This document shows, one piece after another, positions 27,601-36,512 of a stretch of DNA of 41,674 nucleotides. Origin of the DNA: a virus. The notes below the pieces were generated by a model. It was not told the origin of the DNA. It made no database searches and was given only the letters and a program-made list of their open reading frames with translations. Where the stretch lies: the IMG/VR virus record IMGVR_UViG_3300042544_002979, positions 1 through 41,674 of that record. One strand, written 5' to 3'. How positions within the stretch are numbered: the stretch's first letter is position 1; every line of letters starts with the position of its first letter. Position numbers and translations under genes: made by a program.

Positions 27601-28215
27601 TAAAGAAGAAACGCTAAGATCCCCGTCCGGAATTATATAAATTCCGTATTGTGTTGCTAGGTAATAGCTAAATCTATATCCGTCTATTCCCTTTGCTTTA
27701 ATATCATAAATGTGTGGCCAAACAAAATCAGGTGCATTTTCAAACCAAGTTTTTAAGACAGTGCTATAAGTATAAAGACTTCCTCCGGTAACTCCAAAAA
27801 CTCCAGCAGGTCCAGTTCCAGCTCCTCCATTTAAAGGAGAAATAAAAGCAAGAATTTCGTCGCCAAAGGGAGATGCATAAATAGTAGGAACATCTAAAGC
27901 CTGAGATCCAGACCCAGTAATCTCGGAAGCAGTCCAGCTAGATCCAGTAGCAGCATAAGGTCCTGCTGCGCTAAAAACTAAAGGGGTTGGCAAAGAAGGT
28001 GAATAAGCACATCCCACCCATTTAGTTGAATTTGGAGATATAGAAATACTTCTAGTATCTAAATAATATGGGATATTTCCCGGAACTACGGAATTGGTAG
28101 AATCATAATAGGTCCAAGAAGACCCATCAAATTTAGTTAGATCCCTCCCAACTGCCCATACGTTATTAAATTCGTCTAGAGCTGTTCCGTTAATATATGC
28201 TGATGTACTTGCCAT
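24604..28215 (-). CDS. Beta-propeller virion protein with two-component-regulator-type repeats, 1,203 aa
   Basis: The N-terminal ~330 residues contain repeats of the regulator-propeller type: ALDEFNNVWAVGRDLTKFDG (12-31), ISISPNSTKWVG (56-67), SLDFDENGNLWIGTSAGLVYWD (about 230-251) and a GTGLYYFNGDTLTVYNSSNSSLP segment (about 298-320). Each has the D-x-x-G/N-N-x-W-x-G turn and a 'y-t-x-x-n-S-x-L-P' ending. A long middle region holds further beta repeats of the 'G-x-Y-x-x-G' kind. Around 1040-1130 there is an Ig/PKD-like domain (FIYTFTEVGYYSIENKVEDSLGN). Such propellers are typical sensor domains of Bacteroidetes hybrid two-component systems that bind oligosaccharides. Its place after the PKD gene suggests a surface-binding virion component, inferred. 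There is no signal peptide, consistent with cytoplasmic virion assembly. Confidence 0.7.
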   Translation of the reverse strand: MASTSAYINGTALDEFNNVWAVGRDLTKFDGSSWTYYDSTNSVVPGNIPYYLDTRSISISPNSTKWVGCAYSPSLPTPLVFSAAGPYAATGSSWTASEITGSGSQALDVPTIYASPFGDEILAFISPLNGGAGTGPAGVFGVTGGSLYTYSTVLKTWFENAPDFVWPHIYDIKAKGIDGYRFSYYLATQYGIYIIPDGDLSVSSLEGGEPYIENSTVWNSKNTSLPSDIVYSLDFDENGNLWIGTSAGLVYWDQNKFYVWDDTTLPNLGSNEIRFVQSRPNGHVFFSAGNPLNSQGTGLYYFNGDTLTVYNSSNSSLPTDNIVSIMLVENKSVNIGLKIFPNDIFVADETSIGLFDYVIPHVYASSKYAGTTGWNFVDYTPTTEALTTDEAALPKADKYTWNYPSWRNYQNYDLQYKHPGLDPRNLFLEANLKAIADGTAGTQDYWNLGQIPNFDSVQLAQSLQNSSWVNGVTGGVTKNTSSTYLDGKYIVGGYTTLDTAYFGLKNNLEPLVLNNPNPTLSSIPRSGQKVGYISYYNENGQIQDVITIRGEETEVWDVQSSPDQKSLYVLGSYKGYIEAGDLIWSSVYPGAAGMTGPIGGPIGFSNVQTPGITGSPYLYPWIYNGTQTLPATGPFLPVTTISVVNVSVPGIFVMEIEKNLGNQTSYGGINFGSTGSLETSYRLKNFRSFPGASSIYDPLSSSSTIDTAFYEKTLSLSVSDYDVDIVGTLEGGISTYKNGYGRTLDSIETSEFLFSSWNSSSYLKDGFWISLGTELELLKTNATYGTGGNKVFNSIQKDQGTLTYLITGTSDCPSFSFLGTSVTGGTSGVLPFYLISNYTPSVSSYNFIQTNSAPIDTDQGIDSGYRDGKYFFGTTYSGTASFGSYTASQEENYNGYSLLTVEITPSQSFTTLSSNKILPVDLNSTAIGIDDIEMGKEGQIFYSVFSQGGTATNNIYKINQYGGLNGSILVGGTGHLRLALDEKDNLLIGGYRIGSTGPDSLPVVSSTTDSSFASLIPQYIPGVGIDLGNIISRAGSGAWTWADVHDSYGDLPVPLLSTVFFTNYGSNIFGKQNNQWILKDEVSGTVILDVKSIPYFIYTFTEVGYYSIENKVEDSLGNVYQISKPAFIKVFNQSVPSESDPNPEYVNSVDYGYPQVMPGDRNNSAQLSKDLLEQQAVILEEMRQPFGSGLILKNDPDATFSGN

Positions 28216-28229
28216 TTATGTATTTATCT

Positions 28230-29942
28230 TTAATAGATTGATCCTCCAAAAATTAGATCATTATAATAGGGAGCATTGTTAGGAAAGTTCCCCGGGTTCC
28301 CGGAAGGTCCTACAGAGAACATTCCGGTGCAGGTCTCGGTTGATCCTTGTGTATTAAAATAATTTCCCATAAAAGGAGCTACCGTTACTAGGGGAGTGCT
28401 CAAAGTCGCAGAATTATCAGTTATAGTAACCAAAGAGATTGCAGGGGTTTTTATTTCAAGAGAAACCCCATTGAATCCAGCAGAATCATATCCAGTTCCG
28501 TTAAGAATTGAAAATATAGGATTAGCCTTAAATTCTAAAGAAGATAATCCTCCAAAGGGAATACCGGATAAGTTTATAGCGCTATTTAGGATGCTGACAA
28601 ATCCCTGTCCATTACTATTATCTTGAGCGACATAGTATTCACCAGTTACCAGATCATTCCCGGTTGGTCCATTAAAATTAACAACTATTGGGGTTTGCGG
28701 TAAATTATTAAATGTGACTGAAATGGTAACGGTATAAACAGGAGTAGGAAGAGGAGGTAGACCCTTAGATATCAAAGCTTGAGGGGAATACACAACAGGA
28801 TTAGAATTACTTCCTCCCCCTGTGTCTACAAATGTCATAGGGGTTCCAGGAGCTCCACTCTGATTAATATACTGAATATTTCCACTAAAAATTATCTTGT
28901 AAGGATTTACTATTAGATAGCTAAGAAGGTCAGGATTGTAATTGTAATTGTTATAGAGATTTGAAAGAAGACCACTTTCGTCAATTAGAAAAATATCTGG
29001 ACTTTGACCCGATACAATATAATTACCTAAGCTAATAGCAGAATCAACAGGAACTGCCGAAAATTGGCTGTAGATAGGAGCCTGTATTATTAAAAATCCA
29101 TTTATAATATCATTATAATTTGGTGACCATAAACCAGTAAGCATAGTAACATTTCCGATCTCGTTGGTCGAATGAAAATAAAGATTTGAATTATTACCAA
29201 ATCCTCTAAGTCTATAATCTAATTTAATAACAAGATTAGTATTTGCAGGATATCCAAAATCCGATCCTATTGCAGGAATATTTCCGGGAAAAACCACAAG
29301 TCCTCCGGAAAGTCCCGTCACGTATTGACTAGGATTAGATCCTGTTGCATTTAAATATAAATTTTCTAGAGGTCCTAGCTTAGAAACATCAACTGTAGTG
29401 GAAGAAGTACTGTTAAGAGTAGTTCCTGAAATGTTAGCAGAAGAGGTCAAAGAAATATTTCCCGTATATGTAGAACCTGGTGCTCCAGAATAAGTTCCAG
29501 TTAAGGTGTTCCAATCCCCATATCCGGTAACCCCAACATTTTGTGTGGTTGCAGATCTTCCATAAGGAAGAGTCCAAGCCCAAGAGGTTGGTGCAAAGGG
29601 GGTTCCTGTACTTGCATCGTCTAATTGATATCCCTCGTCCATCTTAACCGACGCAGGGGAAGGGCCAGAAATTCCAGCAGTTAAACTTGAAGGAGAAACC
29701 TGAATGATATTAACCTCAGTTAAGGATTTAGTTGTTCCGAAGTTGTCAGTTTCCGTCAAGGTAACACTATATGTTCCAGGAACTAGATACTTTATATTTG
29801 TTGGACTAGAGGTTAAAGGATTTGGAGTAGTTATAGGGGTCCCTCCAGGAAAACTCCAAAGTCTTGTCAAAGGAAGAGCTCCTGTACTAGTGTCAGTAAA
29901 ATTTACTGTCTGATATTGGTATATTTGTAAAATGTCTGCCAT
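28230..29942 (-). CDS. PKD-domain virion protein, 570 aa
   Basis: Residues about 8-85 form a clear PKD domain: VNFTDTSTGALPLTRLWSFPGGTP, then PTNIKYLVPGTYSVTLTETDNFG with the expected W-x-F-x-G-G-T-P and Y-x-x-P-G-T-Y-x-V-x-L motifs. Residues about 88-185 are a second, divergent PKD-like unit (SPASVKMDEGYQLDDASTG, then PTSWAWTLP). The remaining 380 residues are beta-rich and unrecognised. PKD domains are Ig-like folds common in Bacteroidetes secreted and surface proteins, where they assist polysaccharide or protein contact. Here there is no signal peptide, so it is likely a virion component. It sits 13 bp downstream of the 1,414-aa gene and 14 bp upstream of the propeller gene. Confidence 0.75.
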   Translation of the reverse strand: MADILQIYQYQTVNFTDTSTGALPLTRLWSFPGGTPITTPNPLTSSPTNIKYLVPGTYSVTLTETDNFGTTKSLTEVNIIQVSPSSLTAGISGPSPASVKMDEGYQLDDASTGTPFAPTSWAWTLPYGRSATTQNVGVTGYGDWNTLTGTYSGAPGSTYTGNISLTSSANISGTTLNSTSSTTVDVSKLGPLENLYLNATGSNPSQYVTGLSGGLVVFPGNIPAIGSDFGYPANTNLVIKLDYRLRGFGNNSNLYFHSTNEIGNVTMLTGLWSPNYNDIINGFLIIQAPIYSQFSAVPVDSAISLGNYIVSGQSPDIFLIDESGLLSNLYNNYNYNPDLLSYLIVNPYKIIFSGNIQYINQSGAPGTPMTFVDTGGGSNSNPVVYSPQALISKGLPPLPTPVYTVTISVTFNNLPQTPIVVNFNGPTGNDLVTGEYYVAQDNSNGQGFVSILNSAINLSGIPFGGLSSLEFKANPIFSILNGTGYDSAGFNGVSLEIKTPAISLVTITDNSATLSTPLVTVAPFMGNYFNTQGSTETCTGMFSVGPSGNPGNFPNNAPYYNDLIFGGSIY

Positions 29943-29955
29943 TAGATTAAATTAA

Positions 29956-32900
29956 TTATGGTCCTGTTGCGTATGTGAAAGATACTATCAGTTCAGGAGG
30001 TGCTCCAGGAACTGTTGGTGGTGCTGAATATCCTCCTGCTGTTGCTCCAAAAATGCTAAAAGATGTTTGTACTGGACCGTTTGTTGTCAGAAGATCATCA
30101 GACCCATAAGGAGTAACCCTATAATAAAAGTTAGCGATATGGGGATCTGTAGAGCTGTTTAATTCACTTACTGCTCCACCTAAGGTGATATATCCTGTAG
30201 GACCCGTAACTCCTCCAGTCGCGCTAAAAGTAACCCCTACGGGGAAAGGAAACGTCTCATTCCCAGTACTAACTTTGATATTGTCGCCAACTTTAATACT
30301 ATGAATTTCAAATCCACCAAGCCATCCGTTTTCATACTCAAAATCATACCATCCGTGAGCATAAGCTTCATCCCAAGTTGAGGTTGGAATAGAATCCCAA
30401 TTTAAATTTTGTGTTCCCCAATATCTCAGATTTTCGTCAGGAAAACTTCCATAATTTTCGTTCCAGGTAATATATTGAGTTCCAGAAGTTCCACCTCCAG
30501 AAAAGGTAGAATCTATGGAAACTACCGAAAGGGACCCGGTAACAACTGCAGTTAAAACGTCTCCATTTCCAACGTTTCCAGAATCTGTGTTTGCTAGAAT
30601 ATTTAAAGTAGCAGGAATAGAATTAGGAGCGGTGGATCCTGCAAAATAATCTGGCTGGGTATAAACTGAATTTACAACTTCAACTATAGAATTAACTGTA
30701 GATTGTAGACTTGCCCCTGCTGAGGTAGCTCCAATCACTCTTCCGTTTACTGAAATAGAAATATTCCCTCCTCCCGTAACAGTCTGGTCAGGATAATATC
30801 CAGGATCAATATAGGTTGAGGTAGCTCCTGGAGTTGTCGGAGCTATCACACCAGGTCCTCCTACTAGAGCTACAGGTATTTCAAAAGAATTCCCAGTTGA
30901 TCCAGTTGGTATAGTAATATTCCAAGCTCCATTAATCTGAGGGGAAGATCCGGTAATAAAAACTAAAGAACCCTCTTCAAAATTATGGGGCTGATTGGTA
31001 AATATCTGTACAAACCCATACTGGCTTCCTGAGATAAATGCAGAGTAAGCAGAATCAATAGAATATACGGCCTGTTGAAGAACAATATTACCGGATGCCC
31101 CAATTGGATTAATTGGAACTTTAACCAGCATATCTTGGGTTCCTTGAACATTGTTTCCATAAGTTGAAAACTCAAGAACCTCCGGAGGAATTCTATTAGT
31201 TAGTTCTTGAATAGTTTTTCCTTCTGCAGGATACTCCCAGATTGATTCATAAGAATCCCAATTTCTAACTGTTTGATCCCACAGATAATTCTCATTTTCT
31301 CTGTATCTAGTCCAAGCATTTATATCAATTTGAATCGGATCAACTTTAATTAATGAATTTTTTATGACTTTACTCTGATAGTTAAAAGAGTCATAAACTG
31401 TACATGTAATATTGTACTCACCAACATAAGGAAGGAAATGAGCCATTTTGTAATAGTCCATAATCAGTCCTCTCTTCTTGAAATAATATGGACTTCCCGG
31501 TTGAGAGGTTGGCTTCTCAATTATCCATTCTATTTCAGTGTAAGTTGAAAAATCTATATTTGCCCAGGTTAGTAACTGGGTATCTTGAATTGAAGATGTC
31601 AATAAATTTGCAGATAGAGTTACTATAGAAAAATCAGAGGAGAGTCTAACGCTATAGGTTTGTAGATCATAGGAAGCAGAAAGAATCTGCCCTCCAACAC
31701 CCCCGGTTGTTCCGGTTGGTCCAGTTGGTCCATAAAAAGGACCATTTGGATCTTGATATGTTTTAACGTCTATCAAATCACCAACTTTAAATTCAGGCAA
31801 TTTAAGGGAATTCCAGCTGATACCCATTTCGTCCCAGATCCATTGATCAAGAATAGATTCCAGAATCACTGGCATTCCTATCGGATTTTGATAAGGCAAT
31901 CCTGTAGCGGGATCAGTAAATAGTATAGGATCTGATGTACCGTCGCCTAAAAATTTTATTCCATTGTTTTCCTTCAGAGTGTAGAAATTAGCAATAGCAG
32001 TTTGCATTGCAGAATTCTGGGTAGAATTATAGATCTGATTATCAGCTAAAGGAAAGGATACGTTTCCAAAATCAGAAATGCTAGAGTCTACAATATTAAT
32101 ACTTCCAAACATTTTGCTAGGATTTACGCTTGAATAATAATAAATCGTAGTTTGCTCTTGTGGATTAACATTTATAGAAACAACAGATCCGGTAGAACCT
32201 CCATAAGACCCATTATTAATTACTCCAAGTGGATCAGATTGAGCCAAAGAAGGATTTGTAGTTAAATAGAAATCGTAGTTTGAACTTGAAACCGTGAAAT
32301 TATAAGTCTTTCCTTTTTCAAAAGTTAGAGTTGGATTATAACCAGCAACACCAGAAAAAGTAAGAGCATCACCAGAAGGACCTGCAACAGAAACGGTATA
32401 ATCTACAACGTTGAAGTAGTTCATAGGAGTCTGGATAGAATTTGGATATGTTCTCAGACTGAATGCTCTAAGATCTTCTATGAATCCCTTAGGAGGATTT
32501 GATTTTACATCTAGATAAAACCCAGACTCAATATCATTTCTTTCCATTGAGTCCGTCCACGATTTGGTATTATAGACTTCAAAATAAACACCTTCACCAG
32601 TTATATCAACGATTCTAGCATTTAGTGGAAGATATGTTTGTTTAAGTCTTTGCTTTAAAGCAAATAGTTTTACTAGAATTTCTTCCTGGCTAAAAATGAA
32701 TGCTTCTTGTGTAATAGGGTATCCATAAGGATCCTCCAGATCTGTAGATTTATTCAAATCATAGTAAAGACCAAATAAAGATGTTTTCTTGTAAGTTTTG
32801 CTTGGAAGAAGTGTGTCCTCTCCAGAAACATTTAAAACGTAATTCCCATCAGCATCTGGACCATAAGTTTCCTGAAGCCTATATTTTCCACTATTTTCGT

Positions 32901-34200
32901 TATCTAGAAGGTCTGCAATCTGAATTGACTGATTGACCATGAAACTTTGATCATACTTATTCAGAAAATTCTGATTTTCTAAAAGTGGACTAAGTTTAAC
33001 TTTTTGGTATGCAAGATTTAACCAATACTCTTTTATTCTCAAATCTTGATAGCCAAAGAATTGGAGTGCTCCTATTAAACCTTTATAAGCTCCGATATAT
33101 GGGAAGATTTCTTCCCCTGCAACCATCAGCTCTTTTCTCTTTTCGTTAATCTCTATCCAGTTTGGAAGCGGCTCATAAGGATCATGTCCCCTTAGAATAT
33201 TAGAATCGATTTGGTAGAAAGCTCTTCCTAAATTTGCTGTTAGTACATCAAGTCTCGAATCTTCCCCTATGATTTGACCATAAAATAAAATTTCCAAAAC
33301 TTTCTCCGGAGTCCCAGAAGTTAAGTCCTCAACTATTAATCTTCTTTCATATACCTCTGCTGCAACATCCGGAGCATTTAAAGCAACGTTAATTGTCAAT
33401 GCAGAAGAATCTACAGAAGTGGTTTGTAGATAACCTGGATAAGCTATGGAATAAAAATCACCTGATTCTTGGGTAACTGGAATAGCAATATTTTGATAGT
33501 TTACTATTGCAGGAAACCCATCAATATCAGAGTCGTGAGGAGTTATTTTATACGTGAATATAATTTCAGTAACATCGGTATTTCCGTAAGTGTCATTTGC
33601 CCATCTCGTTCTCCATATATTAGCTCCAGTTCCTCCGGTTGCATTTGTATGCGGATAACCCAATTCTAGAGATCCTGAATTTACTAGCTCTTGAACAACA
33701 AAGATCTGCTGATTTTCATAAAGTCCAGCAGATACAGGATCAAAATACACTTCCCCGTAGAAGTACCCTCCTGGGAGATTTGTGTATTCGGTGGTTAAAA
33801 TGATGCTATTGTTATTTGAAATTATCGTAGACCCTACGATTTTACTAATATCAAGAACAACAACGCTGCCAGCAAAAGAAACATTAGTAACTCTAAAGTT
33901 TAAACTATTGGCAGGATAAACTGCAAAATTTACTCTAATCGTTGCTCCGTTGATAATTGAGCTTAAAACTTCATTTGCCCATGGAAGAATAGAAGATCTA
34001 TTTTGATCTGTTGAGTTAAGATATAAAACTCCAGAGTCTACGTCTGAAAAGGAAACATATCCCTGTGATGGGGTAGATCCAGTATTTGTAGAAAGATACG
34101 AAAAGCTAAAATCCAGATCCACAGAACCGGTTGGTCCTACGTATTGGTAGTTTAAAGGATCTCCTTGTTTGTCAAAAAATCTTAAGTGTAGATTAGCCAT
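29956..34200 (-). CDS. Giant baseplate wedge-like protein (tail protein I / gp7-like N-terminal part), 1,414 aa
   Basis: It lies in the place of T4 gp7, downstream of the gp25- and gp6-like genes. About residues 320-395 carry a segment typical of tail protein I-like wedge partners (YQIDSNILRGHDPYEPLP, then NWIEINEKRKELM, then YIGAYKGLIGALQFFGYQDL, then KEYW). The region to about 560 continues with helices (FALKQRLKQTYLPLNARIVDI). The C-terminal half is a chain of beta modules, including an SGSQYGFVQI...NSFEIP module (about 1050-1130) shared with the 1,976-aa protein. Its ATG overlaps the previous stop as TAATG, so coupling is expected. The wedge role is inferred; gp7 itself is about 1,030 aa in T4. 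Confidence 0.55.
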   Translation of the reverse strand: MANLHLRFFDKQGDPLNYQYVGPTGSVDLDFSFSYLSTNTGSTPSQGYVSFSDVDSGVLYLNSTDQNRSSILPWANEVLSSIINGATIRVNFAVYPANSLNFRVTNVSFAGSVVVLDISKIVGSTIISNNNSIILTTEYTNLPGGYFYGEVYFDPVSAGLYENQQIFVVQELVNSGSLELGYPHTNATGGTGANIWRTRWANDTYGNTDVTEIIFTYKITPHDSDIDGFPAIVNYQNIAIPVTQESGDFYSIAYPGYLQTTSVDSSALTINVALNAPDVAAEVYERRLIVEDLTSGTPEKVLEILFYGQIIGEDSRLDVLTANLGRAFYQIDSNILRGHDPYEPLPNWIEINEKRKELMVAGEEIFPYIGAYKGLIGALQFFGYQDLRIKEYWLNLAYQKVKLSPLLENQNFLNKYDQSFMVNQSIQIADLLDNENSGKYRLQETYGPDADGNYVLNVSGEDTLLPSKTYKKTSLFGLYYDLNKSTDLEDPYGYPITQEAFIFSQEEILVKLFALKQRLKQTYLPLNARIVDITGEGVYFEVYNTKSWTDSMERNDIESGFYLDVKSNPPKGFIEDLRAFSLRTYPNSIQTPMNYFNVVDYTVSVAGPSGDALTFSGVAGYNPTLTFEKGKTYNFTVSSSNYDFYLTTNPSLAQSDPLGVINNGSYGGSTGSVVSINVNPQEQTTIYYYSSVNPSKMFGSINIVDSSISDFGNVSFPLADNQIYNSTQNSAMQTAIANFYTLKENNGIKFLGDGTSDPILFTDPATGLPYQNPIGMPVILESILDQWIWDEMGISWNSLKLPEFKVGDLIDVKTYQDPNGPFYGPTGPTGTTGGVGGQILSASYDLQTYSVRLSSDFSIVTLSANLLTSSIQDTQLLTWANIDFSTYTEIEWIIEKPTSQPGSPYYFKKRGLIMDYYKMAHFLPYVGEYNITCTVYDSFNYQSKVIKNSLIKVDPIQIDINAWTRYRENENYLWDQTVRNWDSYESIWEYPAEGKTIQELTNRIPPEVLEFSTYGNNVQGTQDMLVKVPINPIGASGNIVLQQAVYSIDSAYSAFISGSQYGFVQIFTNQPHNFEEGSLVFITGSSPQINGAWNITIPTGSTGNSFEIPVALVGGPGVIAPTTPGATSTYIDPGYYPDQTVTGGGNISISVNGRVIGATSAGASLQSTVNSIVEVVNSVYTQPDYFAGSTAPNSIPATLNILANTDSGNVGNGDVLTAVVTGSLSVVSIDSTFSGGGTSGTQYITWNENYGSFPDENLRYWGTQNLNWDSIPTSTWDEAYAHGWYDFEYENGWLGGFEIHSIKVGDNIKVSTGNETFPFPVGVTFSATGGVTGPTGYITLGGAVSELNSSTDPHIANFYYRVTPYGSDDLLTTNGPVQTSFSIFGATAGGYSAPPTVPGAPPELIVSFTYATGP

Positions 34201-34772
34201 TAGAATACTCTTCTGTTGTTGAAAGGAACTGTGTAATTAAAATAGTTTTTTATCTGCTTAACAGATTCAATCAAAGCAAAAACTACCCTCTGATATTTGT
34301 CCAAAATTAAAATTTTACTAGGGTCTCTATAGATTAGATTAGAAAGTGTTCTTGGGAAGATCTGTTCCTTATAATTAAATCCAGTAGTAGCTGTGTCGTT
34401 TATAGATTCAGTTACATCAAAAACATTCTCAGTTTGATCAAATAAATAATATCTTCTTTCCATATCTCCCTTTGGTATACCTCCCATAATAGAAATGTAT
34501 TCAACAGAGGTTTGACAAGGAGCATACTGATAATTTCCAGCAGAGCTAATTAAACGTTTTCTATACCCAGAGCATCCAAGATTATAAGCTCTTTCAGAAG
34601 CTTGTGTAGAGGTAGGATAAAGATCATCTAAGGTATCAAAATTAGTCGTATAGTTTTTATACGTGTAGCCTCCTTCATTCTTCCCTGAAGAATTGCTCGA
34701 AGGAACAACTTTATAGTTATTGTATGCGTTTTTACCTTCCTGATTGAATTGTGGTGAATAATCTAGTGCCAT
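34200..34772 (-). CDS. Baseplate-associated hypothetical protein, 190 aa
   Basis: Begins MALDYSPQFNQEGKNAYNNYKVVP. The first 60 residues are low in hydrophobics and rich in Asn, Tyr and Gly, probably extended. The middle has RRYYLFDQTENVFDVTESIND (about 105-125), which distantly recalls the gp53-type wedge protein (also just under 200 aa in T4). I cannot confirm this. Three Cys residues occur before residue 90. The gene lies 3 bp after the gp6-like gene and its stop overlaps the start of the 1,414-aa gene by one base, so it is almost certainly a wedge component or its assembly factor. Confidence 0.5.
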   Translation of the reverse strand: MALDYSPQFNQEGKNAYNNYKVVPSSNSSGKNEGGYTYKNYTTNFDTLDDLYPTSTQASERAYNLGCSGYRKRLISSAGNYQYAPCQTSVEYISIMGGIPKGDMERRYYLFDQTENVFDVTESINDTATTGFNYKEQIFPRTLSNLIYRDPSKILILDKYQRVVFALIESVKQIKNYFNYTVPFNNRRVF

Positions 34773-34775
34773 GAT

Positions 34776-36503
34776 TTATCTATTTGCAGCTATTAATTGT
34801 GCTTTAGTTTCAGCATTAAGTTCAGAAAGATAATTAACAGGGACAAATCCACTAATTGAAATATTCAAAGCAGAAGGTTTACCTGGTACTACCCCAAGTT
34901 CATAGTACATCCCATTTCTATCGTTCCATCCCCCTCTCAAAACTACTAGTTCTCCCCTCCCAATAATAATGTCTCCGAATTGATCAAATCCTATATTAGT
35001 TGTAAGCTGACTTGTGCTAACGTTAGGGAGGAAATCTACAGTTGCATGGTAAGCTTCATTGGCTTGTCCTACAAAATAGAAGCTAACCGAGTCAACCCCA
35101 GGAATAGATTCTATAAGAGCAATCATATCAGACTTTGGAATTTTATCTCTTCTCTTTAGATTTATCATGTAAGAAGAAATAGAAGCTTGAATCTTATCTT
35201 TAATAATCTCAGGATCATATCCCTCGAAAACAGTTAGAACTGCGTTTCCTACAAACCTTTGAATAGTAGGCTCTATTATTTTAACAACAGTAGTTGCTAT
35301 CATAGACCCTGAATCTTCAATAAGATTTAAAATTGCCAATTTTTGTGCATTCGTCAAAAGAAAACTTGAAAGAGGAATACTAAAATAGTCCTCATTAGAA
35401 GATAAACCTATCGTTATATCAGGAATTAAATACAAGTAAACAACATTATCGTCATCTAAGTATTCATCATCAAAGGTAGAAAATGCTTGTATCTGAGAAA
35501 ATATATTAAATCTCTGTAAGTAAATTTCATAGTTTCCAGCATTAGCAAAAACAAAAGCTCTGCTTGTCTTCGGAGCTGCAAGTCTTGTAATAGAAATTGG
35601 TTCTTCATTAGCTCCAAAAGAAGGATCTACCGTATTGACAATTTGAAGGTAGTCATTAAGATTTACTTCTGCCCCAAATAAATCAGTACCTGTATCTAAA
35701 AATCTGTAAGTAATTTTACTGGTAGAGGTAGATCTAAGATTTCCAGCAAATCCTAGAGTTTGTAAATATTGAACTTTAATCAAAGATCCTCTTGGTGGAA
35801 CTTTTCCAAAATTAGAATTTCCAAAATAAATGTCTATTCCCTCGCTAATTCCGGTCTTTACTAAATACCCTTCTCCCTGAAGAGGAATATCATAGAGAGA
35901 ATCATATTTTTTCCATTTGTTATCGTTGACTGTAGTGTTGATATAAAATTGATCAACAAGAGATCCTCCTTTGATTGGGATGTTAAAACTTTGGAGTGCA
36001 GCCCCGTTTCCAGTAAATATAGTCTCATTAAAAGTTCCTTGCACAATTTTAAACCTAAAAGAATTTCCTCTGGTTAAAGGAATCTTTACTCTAGGTCCAT
36101 TTAGAATAATAGTATAAACGAGTCCATTTTGATCACATTGGATTCTGGTATTTTCCTGTAGTAAAACTGCTCCGCCTCCAGTGGTAGTTGCTTTAGTGTT
36201 CCAGGAGACTTCAATTTCACCTTGGGCTCCCATGGCTCTTGCAGGATCATATCCTGCTATTCTAGCCAAACTTCTAACCGAGTAGTCTCTAGTAGCTTCA
36301 TAGATATTTAATTCTGTAATCGAATCTTCGATGAAGTAAAGAATTAGCTGGGATAGGTTTTCAAGAACAAATAATATTTGTCCCCAAGCAGAAGCAGTCG
36401 TAAAGACATTTCTTGTTTGATTGAAAGTTTGCTGCAAGAAATTATAGGTCGTGTTTAAAAGACCTCTAATTAAAATATTATTTTTCTGAAAAATATTATT
36501 CAT
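34776..36503 (-). CDS. Baseplate wedge protein, gp6-like (baseplate J family)
   Basis: 575 residues, a little shorter than T4 gp6 (660). The N-terminus is helical (40-75, GQILFVLENLSQLILYFIEDSI), then YSVRSLARIAGYDPARA (74-90) and GEIEVSW, as in gp6-type proteins. The hallmark of the baseplate-J fold is at 227-239 (FGNSNFGKVPPRG), followed by IKVQYLQTLGFAGN (242-255). The C-terminus has the conserved helix and strand pair around SMIATTVVKIIEPTIQRFVGNAVLTV. It forms the inner ring of the contractile baseplate with the gp25-like protein encoded 9 bp upstream. Confidence in the family is high; the exact T4 equivalence is inferred. Confidence 0.85.
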   Translation of the reverse strand: MNNIFQKNNILIRGLLNTTYNFLQQTFNQTRNVFTTASAWGQILFVLENLSQLILYFIEDSITELNIYEATRDYSVRSLARIAGYDPARAMGAQGEIEVSWNTKATTTGGGAVLLQENTRIQCDQNGLVYTIILNGPRVKIPLTRGNSFRFKIVQGTFNETIFTGNGAALQSFNIPIKGGSLVDQFYINTTVNDNKWKKYDSLYDIPLQGEGYLVKTGISEGIDIYFGNSNFGKVPPRGSLIKVQYLQTLGFAGNLRSTSTSKITYRFLDTGTDLFGAEVNLNDYLQIVNTVDPSFGANEEPISITRLAAPKTSRAFVFANAGNYEIYLQRFNIFSQIQAFSTFDDEYLDDDNVVYLYLIPDITIGLSSNEDYFSIPLSSFLLTNAQKLAILNLIEDSGSMIATTVVKIIEPTIQRFVGNAVLTVFEGYDPEIIKDKIQASISSYMINLKRRDKIPKSDMIALIESIPGVDSVSFYFVGQANEAYHATVDFLPNVSTSQLTTNIGFDQFGDIIIGRGELVVLRGGWNDRNGMYYELGVVPGKPSALNISISGFVPVNYLSELNAETKAQLIAANR

Positions 36504-36512
36504 CTATGTTAA

